The translations under genes and the position numbers were made by a program. The notes under the pieces were generated by a model that ran no database searches, had not been told where the DNA came from, and saw nothing but the letters and a program-made list of their open reading frames with translations. Of a DNA stretch of 64,000 bases, positions 23,650-35,845 are shown piece after piece (positions within the stretch are counted from its first letter, which is position 1; the number at the start of each line of letters is the position of its first letter). Source of the DNA: Okapia johnstoni (Eukaryota > Chordata > Mammalia > Artiodactyla > Giraffidae); NCBI GenBank assembly GCA_024291935.2, contig CM044309.1, forward strand, positions 99,473,628 through 99,537,627, read 5' to 3'.

Positions 23650-25938
23650 GATTGCTCGTAGGAAATAGGCAGCATGGTTCTGATGCTAATCTGGAGTCCT
23701 CTTCAGATGAGTGAATCACGTACAGCCCAGGCTTGCATCTGTCCAGGACCTGCCTGGACTCTCCTTGTTGGCCCTCCTGGCTCCAGGTTACCCCCTCTTC
23801 AGGAGTCTCTGCTCTTCTATACCCATGACATTTGCATGGAAACAGCAGTTGCTGGACTTCAGACTCTCTCCCAGTAGTATTGATTTCTCAGACACCTTAA
23901 GCTGAAGATTCTGAAATTCAAACTTGAAGTATAAGGTTGACATTTTATATTCCAGTGATCTCTGTTTTCTGATCAACATATATCTGTGGGGCCAAAACTG
24001 AGGGAGCTAGTCTCTCCTACAATGTGTCCTCCCTAGTATTGTATTTCCACGTGAGGATGATGCCGCCATGCTTTGGGCTCTCTCCTGATGTTTCCTGTGT
24101 GCATGGCAATTAATTGGCAGTGTTCTGGAGTTCACCTTATTCTTGGATGTCTGGAGAGAGGCTCCCATGGGTAGGCCTGCGGGACTGCCTCCTTCACTGT
24201 GCAAAATCACTGACTTTTTACGTCGTCTTGTCAAACATGATTTCACTTTCTTCACTTCTTTATTCTCCTGTTTAACTGTATTGTCCAGTTCGGGGTTACA
24301 CTTAGAGTTTAACTGGGGTGGTTAACATATATGAACTGATAAAATAATTCCAAGCTGATTACCTTGCCGGTTTTGATGGAAAAGCATGTCTGGGGAATGT
24401 CACAAGGCTTTGTCCTTGTAGGAAGACTAATACGTGAATAGTGTATGGGAAAATGGTTGGGGGGAGAGGGCAGGGAGAACATTCTAGACAAATCTTCAAC
24501 TTGAAGACTAAGAATACTCTCTCTAAACTTTTTAAATGTGTGCATATATGTAAAATTCAAACTAAAACTTCAGCGCTCTTATTCTGTTTCTTAAAGGAAA
24601 GGTGAATTGTAACACATGAAATGTAGGAGTAACAGAAAAGATTAATAACTCAGTTTTTTTTTTTTTACCTTAGTATCAAAAGTTTCTGTGCACAAAAGTT
24701 TTTCAAATAGTAAATTATTTACTAAGCATTCAGTAAATATTCCTTGGTGTTAAAAATGATTCAGGCTTGATTCAAGTTGTCCTATTTTTTGATAGGATGA
24801 ATTTTGAGAGACATGGCATTTAGGGAGAACCTTCAATCAGCAATCATCATTTTATGTTTTGAATTGAGTCATATCCTGTTTCAGAAGTTCCAGGAACGTA
24901 GTTCATGAATGTGGATTATGTGTGAAAATTTTATAGGGGTAACATCTTTGTTAGAATATATATTTAGATAGATGATCGATGGATGGACAGATGACATACC
25001 GATAGATACAAACTCATCTCAGCAAACCCCGAGGATAGTGGCAAAAGAGGGTCAGCGAAGAATGTTAAATTTCCCTGGGGGTGCTGAGATAGTGCCCAGA
25101 GAAATTTGCCTGTGTTAAGTAAGGCTAATATATCAGGTTTCCCAGAGTATGAAAAAGATGAATGGGGTGGCCCTACTCTGGCAGAAGCTTTAATACTGAG
25201 TTTTGGGTCTCCTGTGATGTGGTCCCAGGGCTTTCAGCATTGTGGGTATGTATCTTCAGGCAACTAAAGGAGGACATCCCATGCAGCATGGGATGTTCAT
25301 GCAGTCCTTTCATCTGCCTATAACCCCAGTTCTCCAGCTTGTTCAGAGCGCCCTGCCCATCTCCTTTCCTCTTCTTTCTATATCTTTTTGTTTTTCTGTC
25401 AAATTTGGGAGGGTGGTGGTGGATAACCATAAATATCATCTTAAAAAGCCAGAAATCTCTCCTTTTCTCCTGATCCTTTTCTAAAAACAAACAAAAGCTT
25501 ACTGTTCACTGAGAAGAGAGTTAAGGAATTTAATTAGTATTTTGAAATTCAAATCAAGGTCATCACACAAAATATGACAAACATTATGAAAGACTTGTGT
25601 TAAGATAAAAAATCATAGTCGTTGCAGTAAAACTTCCTTTTATCTTTCTCTGTTCTTGATTTTCTAAACTGACTTATGTTTTAACTTAGTCTCTAGTTTT
25701 TACCCCCAATCTAGAGATCATCTTTGTTCAGCGAAGAGGACCTTTTGCGTGACTTGACGTAACCCTTTTCAATCTTACCATTGTAAATTATCAGTTTCTC
25801 TGAATGTGCTGCTTTTAAATATTTCACTTATTTTAAGATTTCAAAAAGTTTATTATGCAGAAGTTTATATTTGCCATGAAGTATCACTATATGAAAAGTT
25901 AGCTTTTTTAAACTTTAGAAAGTTTTATACATTTCTTT
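23650..25938. other. No gene recognised; small tetranucleotide patch and hairpin
   Basis: A GATA/GATG-rich patch lies at about 24965-25010. A perfect 10-bp inverted repeat with a 3-base loop lies at 25274-25296 (ACATCCCATG / CATGGGATGT). A T-run lies near 24655-24667. Short frames on both strands show no family features. Confidence 0.5.
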
Positions 25939-25948
25939 ATACATTTCA

Positions 25949-26152
25949 GGGCTTCCCTGGTGGCTCAGACAGTAAAAAATCCACCTGCATTGTGGGAGAC
26001 CTGGGTTTGATCCCTGGGTTGGGAAGATCCCCTGGAGAAGGAAATGGCTACTCCAGTATTCTTGTCTGGAGAATTCTATAGACAGAGGAGCCTGGCAGGC
26101 TACAGTCCATGGGGTCACAAAGAGTTGGACATGACTGAGCAACTTTCGCTTC
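25949..26152 (+). mobile_element. Bov-tA SINE with exact target duplication
   Basis: Forward copy from 'gggcttccctggtggctcag' to 'gagcaactttcgcttc'. ATACATTTCA is duplicated exactly at 25939-25948 and 26153-26162. It has a small internal loss in the 'ggcaacccactcc' region. Confidence 0.96.
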
Positions 26153-26162
26153 ATACATTTCA

Positions 26163-27151
26163 AGTGTTTTCCAGTTTTGTTTGCAGTTTATTTGCTTAGG
26201 GCTCTTGTTTATGAAGTCTTTTAAAACATGGATCATGGAGCTTTAGTCATTACTTTGGGAATGTTACATTTTCTAACCCTATTACTGTCCTCAAGGAAAT
26301 GACTAACATTAGATTACATTTTAGGATATTAAATTATGAATGGTTTATAAGGCTTCACACTTCCTCTTTCACTTATTACCTTTGACATGAATCTCCTGTA
26401 ACTGAATAACTGGTTTGAGATGGTGATAGAAATTTTAGGTTCACAGTCTCTTAATTGCCTACCAAAATCTGTGGTAGGCAAAAACAAAGTGTTGAAAACT
26501 GACAAATTTTTCATAACTCTTTTGGTAGCTTCCTGACCTGTTCTGAGCTCCGTCAGTGGTAAAACCAAACCTGAAATGACATGAGGCTATTTACAATCTT
26601 GTCTTTAATCCCACTGAGTATAAATATTTATGTGTTTCCCTGAAAAAACATCAAGATGTTTACTTATGGGGTGATCTCCCAGATGCTGCTGGAGTTATCT
26701 ATTTCTATGAAATAGAAAAATATAAAATATACATCTCTGTGCTTTCTAAAATCTGACTTCTGAATTCCAAACACATCTGGTCCCAGGTATCAAAGCATAA
26801 TTAAAAAAAAAAAAAGGCTCTTCATAAATATAGAGTGAACACATGTCAAAGATTTTATTCAACTCATTAATTGATGAGGAAACCAGTAAGATGGTAAGCT
26901 TAGTTCAAAGGAGAATTGGGGGAATAAAGATATATATAGTCAGACAGTCAAAGGAAAACTGAAATAAATGTGACTAGATTAAAAAATGGTTAATGGCTTA
27001 CAAATTAAGAACTTAATTCAAGAGGAGCCTACAAATTTTCATGTGATTTCAAAGTATCAGTACTTTGACTTAATATTAAAATAACAAAGTCAAATACATA
27101 GGTGTGTTCTCCAAGATATTTATATAATCCTTAGTTAAATAATGACATTGA
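26163..27151. other. No gene recognised
   Basis: AT-rich, with a short A-run near 26801-26815 and no other landmark. Confidence 0.5.
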
Positions 27152-27160
27152 AAGGACATG

Positions 27161-27304
27161 TGGTAACTTCCTTGTCAGTCCAGTGCCTAAGACCCCATGC
27201 TCTCAATACAGGGAGCCCAGGTTCAATCCCTGGTCAGGGAACTAGATCCCACATGCCACAACTAACAGAATTAAGACCTGATGCAGCCAAATAATTTTTT
27301 TTTT
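27161..27304 (+). mobile_element. CHR-2-like SINE with exact target duplication
   Basis: 'taacttccttgtcagtccag', 'ggttcaatccctggtcaggg', 'actagatcccacatgcc' and 'gcagccaaataa', then a T-rich end. AAGGACATG is duplicated at 27152-27160 and 27305-27313. Confidence 0.92.
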
Positions 27305-27313
27305 AAGGACATG

Positions 27314-27680
27314 CTATTATCCTTAAGTTTTATTTCCAATTTTTGGATATTTTTTTTTTCTCAACTCCTTACTCAGTCCCCACTATGACCATGAGTAATT
27401 TCTGAAGCTTATTCTTGACAGCAACAAGAGATAGTCTTATTAATTTTGGCCCCATTCTTTACATAGGTGGAGTGAGATGTTAACACACATAAGCCTCTTC
27501 TGGCATATAGTCTTTTGCAAACTAAGATGGAGAAGATGTGAGAAATTGGACTCATAAAATCTCATCCTGAATATATCTGCCTATTCTGCCTGTGCTTCCT
27601 CAGAGCACAGAGTACCTCATTCCTGATCTTTGTCTGAAACTCCTTTCAGGGTATGTTGAAGGTCAATGACAGCAGTGGTT
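27314..27680. other. No gene recognised
   Basis: Unrecognised sequence between two SINEs. A short T-run lies near 27350-27360. Confidence 0.5.
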
Positions 27681-27692
27681 AGTGACTTCATT

Positions 27693-27885
27693 GAAAGAAA
27701 GTGAAAGTGAAAATAGCTCAGTCCTTGAGACCCCAGGGACTATACAGTCCATGAAATTCTCCAGACCAGAATACTGGAGTAGGTAGCCATTCCCTTCTCC
27801 AGGGGATCTTCCCAACCCAGGGATTGAACCCAGGTCTCCTGCATTGCCTGTGGATTCTTTACCACCTGAGCCACCAGAGAAGCCC
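27693..27885 (-). mobile_element. Bov-tA SINE with exact 12-bp target duplication
   Basis: Reversed copy starting 'gaaagaaagtgaaagtg' and ending 'caccagagaagccc'. AGTGACTTCATT is duplicated exactly at 27681-27692 and 27886-27897. It faces another Bov-tA about 60 bp to the right. Confidence 0.96.
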
Positions 27886-27947
27886 AGTGACTTCATTACT
27901 GTAGACAATACAAGGGACACTTTTTATTTGACAACTTCGTTACTTGG

Positions 27948-28151
27948 GCTTCCCTGGTGGTACAGGTGGTAAAGAATCTGTCTGCAATGCAGGAAACCTG
28001 GGTTTGATCCCTGGGTCATGGAGATCCCCTGCAGAAGGGAATGGCTACCCCCTGCAGCATTCTTGTTTGGAGAATCCCATGGACAGAGCAGCCTGGAGGG
28101 CTACAGTTCATGGGGTCACAAAGAGTAGAGCCCGGCTGAGTGATGAACGCA
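27948..28151 (+). mobile_element. Bov-tA SINE
   Basis: Forward copy from 'gggcttccctggtggtacag' to 'gctgagtgatgaacgcact'. Opposite in orientation to its left neighbour, giving an inverted pair of about 190-bp arms. Confidence 0.93.
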
Positions 28152-29304
28152 CTCTGTTAATGTGCTTTTCTCTTGAGAGTAGGAAGCCAAGGCGAAGAAT
28201 CTCTCATCATGAAATTTCACTTGCAGTACCTGTAAGTTGGGGTGAAGTCTCATTTCATAGATATTCCCACCAGTTTATAAGGTTCTCTTAGCAAATGACC
28301 TTACTTATCACTGTGAGACTGGACCTTTTTAAGCAGTAGAATAGTTTCCAGGCCAGCTTTCCCGGGAAGGATTTGGTAAACATTATCTCCACACATCAAG
28401 AATTATTTTTATTGTTTAATTTGTATACTTTTAATGTTCATTATACTGTATCAAATAAGGATTCTTACATGACACTTTAGGTATGGTTGTGGTTACCCAA
28501 TTAGTACAGTTATACCTTAATAGCGAGAACTGACTCTCTTTACTAGGAGACAATCTTTGCAAATAACCATGCTCCCAGTAAAAGCAAGAAGAGCAAATAC
28601 ACATTTTTTATTACAAATAGAGACTCTGAAAATCATTTGAATTCTGTGGATCAATAAGAATTGGATATCATTTGTCAAATGATCCAATCTGTAGAAGCAC
28701 AGTCTGCTAATTTGAGAGAGCTTTTCTCACATACTGACTAGAAAATAGAACACTAAAAATAATACTAAATATATTCCAAAATAAATAACTACAATTACAT
28801 TTCTCTCATTGGTTCATTTAGTCTGCTGTAATTAAGTTTTGCTTAACTCCCATGAAATTGTTGGCTTCTGGGACAAAGGGTTTTACAGATTCTCACTGCC
28901 TTCAGGAATAACTAGCTAAGTGACGTCATCTTTAAGCTCCAAAGCCTGATCGGTGAGTTTTGACCTTAGAATCTCTGATATAGACTTTTGTAGGAGTTGG
29001 CTGAGATCATCTTTTTTTGTTGTTGAAGATACAAACTCATGTCGGTAGACTATAGCAGAGTCTTCAGGCAAGCATCCTGGTAGAATAGAAGCCTGTTCGA
29101 TTATGACGGTAGTTGCTGTGATTCATTTATCACAGTAGCCAATACTATAAAAAATACAAGAGGGTAAAATTCTCTATTGCAATAAAATACACTGTTTGAA
29201 TTTTATCAGTGTTACTCCTGAGTAAGGATATATAAAGCAGATTGAGGATATTTGTGAATTTCTAGGGTCTTTCAATCAGTTCTGTGAGATCATGGCATCT
29301 CACA
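28152..29304. other. No gene recognised
   Basis: AT-rich. No repeat or open frame of note. Confidence 0.5.
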
Positions 29305-29427
29305 GTATGGTATCACTAGTGTCACATAGGGAGGCTTATATAAAGGTCAGATTGTTGGGCCCCACTTGAAGGATTTCTCAGGTAGGTAGGTAGGTCTGAG
29401 GTGGGTGTCTAGAACTGGTATTTCTTT

Positions 29428-30113
29428 TTTTAAAGAACAATTTATTTTTATTTATTTGGCTACAGAAGTTCTTAGTTATGGCACTTGGGCTCTTCTACTT
29501 GTGGCATGCAAACTTGGTTTCAGATTGTGAGATCTAGTTTGCTGACCAGAGATGGAACCCAGGACCCCCTTGCATTGAGAGAGTGGAGTCTTAGCCACTG
29601 GACCACCAGGGAAGTAAAAGAACTTTGCTCTATCCTCTAGGTTCTTCTGGCAGGTCTAAGAATTAAATTGACACCAGACATTAGCAGGAGAAAGTCAAAT
29701 TTAATTACATGTACAGAGGTGGAGGGGGTTCCATTGAAACTTATGTACCATTTAAGAAAAGAGTGGGGCTGGGGATCTGGGACTTCACAGGGAAGGCATT
29801 CAATTCACAGAGATAGGAAAACAAATATTTGATAACCAAACATTTGTTGATGCCATTCAGAGACAGTAGGACACTGAAGGCTGGTCTTCAGTTCCTTTTA
29901 CCACACCTTGCCTATAATCTGTAGATTTCTCTGGTGACAGGCTCTTCCTGGCCCAGATGCTTTATATAAATTATTTTAGGCCGTGAAAGGAGAGGTTAAA
30001 AAACAAGAAAACAAGACTTCCTGAGTTGCCTGTTCATTAAAAGTAATCAGCCTAAAATAAACTTCATGCCAAAGAGACATATTTTGGGGTGACATATTTT
30101 GTTCCCCTTTGTG
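29428..30113 (-). mobile_element. Solo LTR-like element (copy 1 of a local pair)
   Basis: Related in order and orientation to 41726-42283. Shared features are 'gttcttctggcaggtctaag' versus 'gttcttttggctagcaatta', 'gcaggagaaagtcaaattta' versus 'aacaggagaaaatcaaattt', and 'attttggggtgacatatttt' versus 'attttggggtggcctgccct'. No retroviral genes flank it, so it is a solo LTR of uncertain class. A CHR SINE interrupts its left end. Confidence 0.6.
29439..29614 (-). mobile_element. CHR-type SINE inside the LTR
   Basis: Reversed CHR: 'ttatttggctacagaagttc', 'ggcacttgggctcttctac', 'ctggaccaccagggaag'. A short near-duplication, TAAAGAAC (29431-29438) and AAAAGAAC (29616-29623), flanks it. Confidence 0.85.
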
Positions 30114-30320
30114 AACAAGATCCCAGGTAATACTGTTGGTGCCAGTGGTCAGGGAATCATACTTTGAGAAACACTGTAAAGGGTGTAATCTGAAATATCT
30201 TGTACACATTCATCCTTTGACAACTTTCAAGAGTGTCCTTGTAATAGTATTGAGGTAATTGAGAAAAATAAAGCATCCCAAACTCACTCTGTCATTTCTA
30301 GGGTCCTTCCTTTTCTAATG

Positions 30321-30526
30321 TTTGCTTAGTCACTCAGTTCTGTCCAACTCTTTGTGACCCAATGGACTATATAGCCTGCCAGGCTCCTCTGCCCATGGGA
30401 TTCTTCAGGCAAGAATACTGGAGTGGGTAGCCATTGCCTTTTCCAGGGGACCATTCCCAACCCAGGGATCGAACTGGAGTCTCCAGCACTGCAGGCAGAT
30501 TCTTTACCTGCTGAGCTACCAGGGAA
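30321..30526 (-). mobile_element. Bov-tA SINE
   Basis: Reversed copy from 'gcttagtcactcagttctg' to 'gagctaccagggaaactc'. Reversed B-box 'cagggatcgaactgg' is present. No target duplication found by eye. Confidence 0.92.
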
Positions 30527-33500
30527 ACTCAAGGCAAAAAGACATATTTGTGGTTATCCAGAGGCTGAATGGGAAATTGCAAAATTATTTCTGAAAAATA
30601 AAAAAAATCTGAAAATTTATGTCTTTTGTAAATATGAGTTCTGATCTTAAGTCCAAACTAAAAGTTATTTGATGTCTTATCTGGTTAAGATAGGCTTTAT
30701 GGATTCTTGAGATAAAATCCAAATACTTGGCAACCTAGTTAATCAAGATAACTTTACAATATTTCAAAATGAATGCAGTAGAAGGTACCATGACCATAGG
30801 GGATTGTGTATGGTAGGGTTCCTGTTCATGGAAGGACCTGCCCAGCAGTCAGTAGGCAGCCTCAAGCTTTCAGCTCCCAAGAACTTTGCTCAGATGCATA
30901 GAGCTGCCTTGTCCAAGTGTTCTTCCAGGGTGGCTCAGATCCAGTGATCCCAGGTGGAAAGGCCTCATATCTTGGTCCAACTCTGAACACTTTGAGCCGT
31001 ATATGTTCCAGGATTGCCTAGGGGGTTGGCTGAAGTGTTGTGGGGCCTGCATACTTTAGCTCCCGCCAGTTCTGTACTCTGCTTCTATCTTGACACTATC
31101 TGCTCACGTGGAACCCAGCCTCCTTCACACCTTAACACCCTCGCAAGTGAGTACACTTTGTCCTCTATTATTTTTTGTTAAATCAAGGATGAAATGAAGC
31201 AGTGCAAAGCACAGAGAATTGCCCTGGTGAGTGTGGAATCCTGTTTGGACAGGTTACACTAAAAAGTAACCATTTACTATCCATTGTTATGACTAAGTAT
31301 TTCAAGACCAGTTGTCATTTTAATAGCAAGCCAAGTTCTGTTTCATATTAATACAATATTTGTCAGTAAGGGTTTTCAAATTAACTTAAGCTCATCAAAA
31401 CTAAGCAAGCTGTCAATTTTAACATTTCATTTTTTTCAGACTCAGGTATTTTAAACCAAGGTAAATGAAATTCAGTTCCCTCTAAATGTCTACAACTTGC
31501 TATACAAATTCAAATTTTGTTCTCCATTATGCTCTTTCATATTCTGGAACACACACTTTCCAGCAATACTTTTATGATTTTCCTGAAAAAAAACATTTGC
31601 ATCCCATAACTTGTGTATTCAATTGTATTTTTCTGCTCCTAAGTGCTCCAAATAAGCTTACTTCTATTTTGCTGGGAGGTAGGTAATTGATAATTTCCTG
31701 TCTTATAGTTTAGCAAACAACAAGCATGACTCAGTTCCTATAGCCACACATAACAGCTTTATACATCGTTAAAGTGGCAAGGATGAGCACATCCAATAAT
31801 ATGATCCAAAATTATAATCACTGTAGTAAAGAAACTAAAGGTACATATAGTAAACCTGTGCTTGAATTTCAGTATCATTTTACTTGGAAATTATTCAGGT
31901 ATCTGAAGACTATACAGTAATTAACTCTACAGTCAGTTAGAGGTTTTTTTAGTTAATGAACGATCTAAGGAATTATGTTTAAGCTGAAATGCTACAGAAC
32001 ATAATTACCGTTCATATCAAAAAGTTTATCAGAATTATAATTTATCTTAGTTTATTTTTTACATTTTTTCATAATCTTAAAATGTAGGAATAGTATAAGC
32101 TTTTGATCAAAAGTGAGTGAAGAAGCTTAGGAAATTCATGAAAACAAAATCAAATCTTTAAAATGTATTTTTATATAATACTGAATTCTGATATAATCAC
32201 AGGAAAGATATATCACTGTTTTCATAACCAAAACTATCAAGACAGTCTCATTTGCCCAGTGGTTCAACTTGATTATGTGAACTTGGATTCTTATATAAAT
32301 CATGCTTTTGGAGTAGTGATTTATTTGTTTTATCTTTAAAAGCTATCCCATTTAAAATTCAGTTTTATTTTCTGGAGAAATTTTAGGAATGGTTCACTCA
32401 AGTAGGTATTAATGTCCCTAACCCACACAAAACAGAGTCCCTTTATTTTGAGACTCCGCCATTAATTTATTAATAACTTCCAGAGGCAGGACAATATTTC
32501 ACAATTTACACAGTGAGAGCTTAAGGCTTTTTCTCAACCTTAGATACACAGATCCATATTTAACTAAAACTCTCTGAGCCATAGGTCAAGATAGAAACAC
32601 AAACTCACCAGTTTCTCTCCCCAAGAGCTGTTTTCCTTTTTAATGTGTACAGAATATTGTTTTAATTGACGTGAGCACATAGAGACAGACAAAAAGTTCT
32701 TCCCTGCCTCCCTGACAGAAAGCAAACACCCATCTCAATACAAATGACACACTGTCAACCCTCACAACCAGAGCCCCATTGCTTCCAGTGGAAAATAGTA
32801 CATTGGTTGTGTACAAACTAGAATCAGATCTGAATGTGGCCAAGGACCAGAAGTGAAACAAAAGCACAGGCAGAAAGAGTCAGCAAGGCTTCTGCTGCTT
32901 GAGATTGACTGTGGGAGCCAAGAGAAGGTATGCCTGGGCTCACAAAGCCCAAAAAATTGCACTTCTTGATCAGTGCAGTTTAACTGGCTTTGGCAGTGCA
33001 TCTGAACATCTCAGTAGAACCTCCAAAACTGCCAAAGCACAACTGTCAAAAAATTAAATGTGACTCATAGAAACATTAAATACGTATTACTGAATTTATT
33101 CAACCCATTGCTTAATGAAGAGATCACTAAGATGGTAGGATGGCTCAAGAGAGCTTAAAAAATGAAGTCAGATCAAAGAAGAGCAGGATGAATTTGCTTG
33201 TAGATGCAAATCTGGTTAATGCATTACAGGGCACACAACTCTAACTTTTGAGATTACCTTTCCTATGGATGGAAATCTACAAGTTTACATGTAACTTCGC
33301 AATGTCCAGTCTAGTTAAACATTAAAAAGATACTTTATATACTTCAATATTCCTTGGGTTGAGCCAGTTAAACAGTAAGGTTGAAATGCATATGGTCATC
33401 CTGTTTATTTCTAAATTTTGGTGACTTTTAATTAGCAAAGTTCCTCATAAGAGACTATGGATCTGAATTTACTTGGGCAACTTTGGCTCTATCATTATTC

Positions 33501-33651
33501 AGTCAACTTCTATGACACATATTGGTTTGTGACTCAGTCTATAAAGTTATTTTTTTCCCACCATGATATGTATATTATCAAAATTAAATGAGCTCAAGTT
33601 GCTAGTAAGCACTAGTTGATCCATTCAGCACATAAAACATTCAAGATTCCA
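30527..33651. other. No gene or repeat recognised over about 3 kb
   Basis: The longest stretch in which I name no repeat. Open frames (31486-31686 +, 32640-32867 - and 32762-33001 -) are under 80 codons with no family features. Whether this is conserved unique DNA or decayed repeat cannot be told from one sequence. Confidence 0.45.
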
Positions 33652-33800
33652 ATACAGTGTTTGTTAACTGCTGTTCTGTAGAACAACTTCATTGGAATCA
33701 CATAGAATACTTGTTAAAAACGCAGACTCCTGGCAAGATGTTAGGCCAGTGAAGCTCAGTCTCTGGGGAGGTGGCCTGCGAATACACAATTGTCTAGGTG
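33652..33800 (+). mobile_element. MER5A-like element
   Basis: 'tgctgttctgtagaacaac', 'ttggaatcacatagaatact', 'aaaacgcagactcctgg' and 'gaagctcagtctctggggag' follow MER5A order. Confidence 0.75.
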
Positions 33801-35845
33801 GAAAGAAAGGCTCCTGCCTAAAATAAGTTAATACCAAGAAAAGCTCAGGATAACAGACCTAAGTCATTTTATGTCTCCAGGGATCAAGTCACTGTTTGAG
33901 CAAAAAGGGTAGTTGTTGACAGACAGTTTCTGGGGTTAAAATGGTGTTTGTACTTAAGGGGTCTCTTATTCACTAAGGTATTGGTGTTAATGAACAGTAT
34001 TTACATTTGCGTAATTTTAAGTGTGATAGCGAAAGCTTTTGTTGGTTTACAATCTTGAACTTAACTTCCCTGTTAAGTTGATAGTGATCTTAGGTGTTGA
34101 ACAAAACCTTGGCCTTAAAGGAAAGGGAGTGAATGTGTCATAAAATGTGTGTGTGCTGTGAAAGAGAGAGAGGAGCCCTCTTTACAACAGGTATTGATAG
34201 CGCTTTCCTTTCATTATACCTCCTTTGCTGCCTGTGCACATAAACCTGAACCATGAAATTTTGTGTTCTAATAGAAAATTTCTGAACGCTGTTGTAGGAT
34301 CAAAAGCTGGATATTTTTATAAAAACAGGTTGTTGTAGTTAGCAATTTATTGCTGTAAAAATGTCTCTTATTACATGGTCTATATCAGAAATAGGCCTTT
34401 GCTAAATTATTAATAGTTAAATGTAGAACTACTAAAATTCTCATAGCTGTTGGCTTATTGGGGTGGGGTATATATGTATCCATTGAGGGGTATTCCAAAA
34501 AGGAGGGGTAGACAAAAGGAAAAAATAGGTTCAATGTTGAACCAATACAATTATGAAGTGCAAAAAAAAAAATGCAGTGGCAAAAATTACTTATCCCCTG
34601 TCATTAAAAAAAAATTTTTTTTTTCCTGGCCAAAACCTTTAGGCGATAATATCAAAATGATTGCAAATAGTGTTTCGGGATATTTTTGGCTTTACCCTTT
34701 GAAAAATTCATTTACTTTGAAACATCTCAAATTTTTTCCTTTAAAATCATTTTATCAGTAGTCACAGAAACAAACACAAATGGTTAAGAAATGTGTTTTC
34801 AGTAAGAATTGAGGTGTGATGCAAAAAAAAAACATTACAGGAGACTAATATCTTGCCATTGAACTATAAAAATCCTCCTGAATTTACGGGAGCTGAATTT
34901 TACTGGCTTTGACCTGCTTTTCCTGTTGGAGCTGGTCAGGAGAACGCTGGCAGCAGGCGTTCTCGGGCCTTAGTGGTTTCCTCTTAGCCACTCGTTGGCT
35001 CTGCATCTGCTTATGATCGTGGAGGAGCCCCAGAGCCCATGCTCTTGACAGTAGAGCTGCTTTCGCGGTTCTTGCAGCTTCTTCAGAGCACAAGGCCCCA
35101 CAGATGACAGACCTTTAAAGCAAGATTGGAAAAGCAGAAAATGTATTGTCATCGTCACAGCTGCCCTTAGACCTGAGTGAGAGAAGTCTCATTTTAGCAG
35201 CCCGTACTTAGGCCCCTGCCCACAGAGAAAGGGATGTGACCACCACTGCCCCCACTGCTTCTCTATTCTAGGCATTTACGAGTAAGAGGCCCTCCCTTCT
35301 TAACATTTTTGTTTTCCTGTTTGTGGCTGATCAGTACTTCTATAACATACAAAATTCTACCCTGGGATGATGCAGCAGTATCAAATTGCTGTGAAAGGCT
35401 CTACATGCTTGCTTTCCCTGTCTGTACTTGATGCAGACTATACTAGTTCGAGAACCAGGTTCAAAGACTGTACATTGAAGAGTACTTTCTAGACCATGTG
35501 TGGGGCCCCAGAATCCCCTGCCCAAAGGGACCTGCACTTGCTTCCTGGATCTATGTAGAACTTTCCCCTAAATCTACACTCTAGAGGCAGATCACACTGC
35601 CGGTGGCCAAGGGGCTGCTGTGTGGAGATTGAGGCTAGAGCTTGGATGTGTGGGATGGGGTGGCCACCCATGTGGGTCCCAGGCCCCTTTGCAGAGTGGG
35701 GCAGAGCAGAGCTTGGAAGAAGGTGTGTGGGAGGGAGATGGGGGAGAGGTTGGGAGCCATGCTCTGAACTGAGAAATTCTAAATTTGCGCCTGGTCTTGC
35801 AGTCATTATAAGGTATATTTATCAAGATAGAAGTGAAGAACATAC
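33801..35845. other. No gene recognised; A/T palindrome and CpG-elevated patch
   Basis: A9T10 lies at 34606-34624. 34880-35100 has more CpG than its surroundings and two overlapping minus-strand frames (34884-35093 and 34970-35158). It could be a retrocopy, but no parent gene is recognised. 35590-35780 is GC-rich and CpG-poor. Confidence 0.4.

Larger units (their letters stand above)
29305..30181 (+). mobile_element. MER5A-like element split by an LTR
   Basis: Left half 29305-29427 ('ttgttgggccccacttgaag', 'aactggtatttct') and right half about 30114-30181 ('atcccaggtaatactgttgg', 'catactttgagaaacactg') are consecutive parts of one MER5A-like element. The inserted block is an LTR that itself carries a CHR SINE. 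Confidence 0.75.

Noticed and set aside
34606..34624. A9T10 palindrome as a cruciform or origin element
   Set aside because: A single homopolymer junction with no associated motif. Common by slippage in AT-rich DNA.
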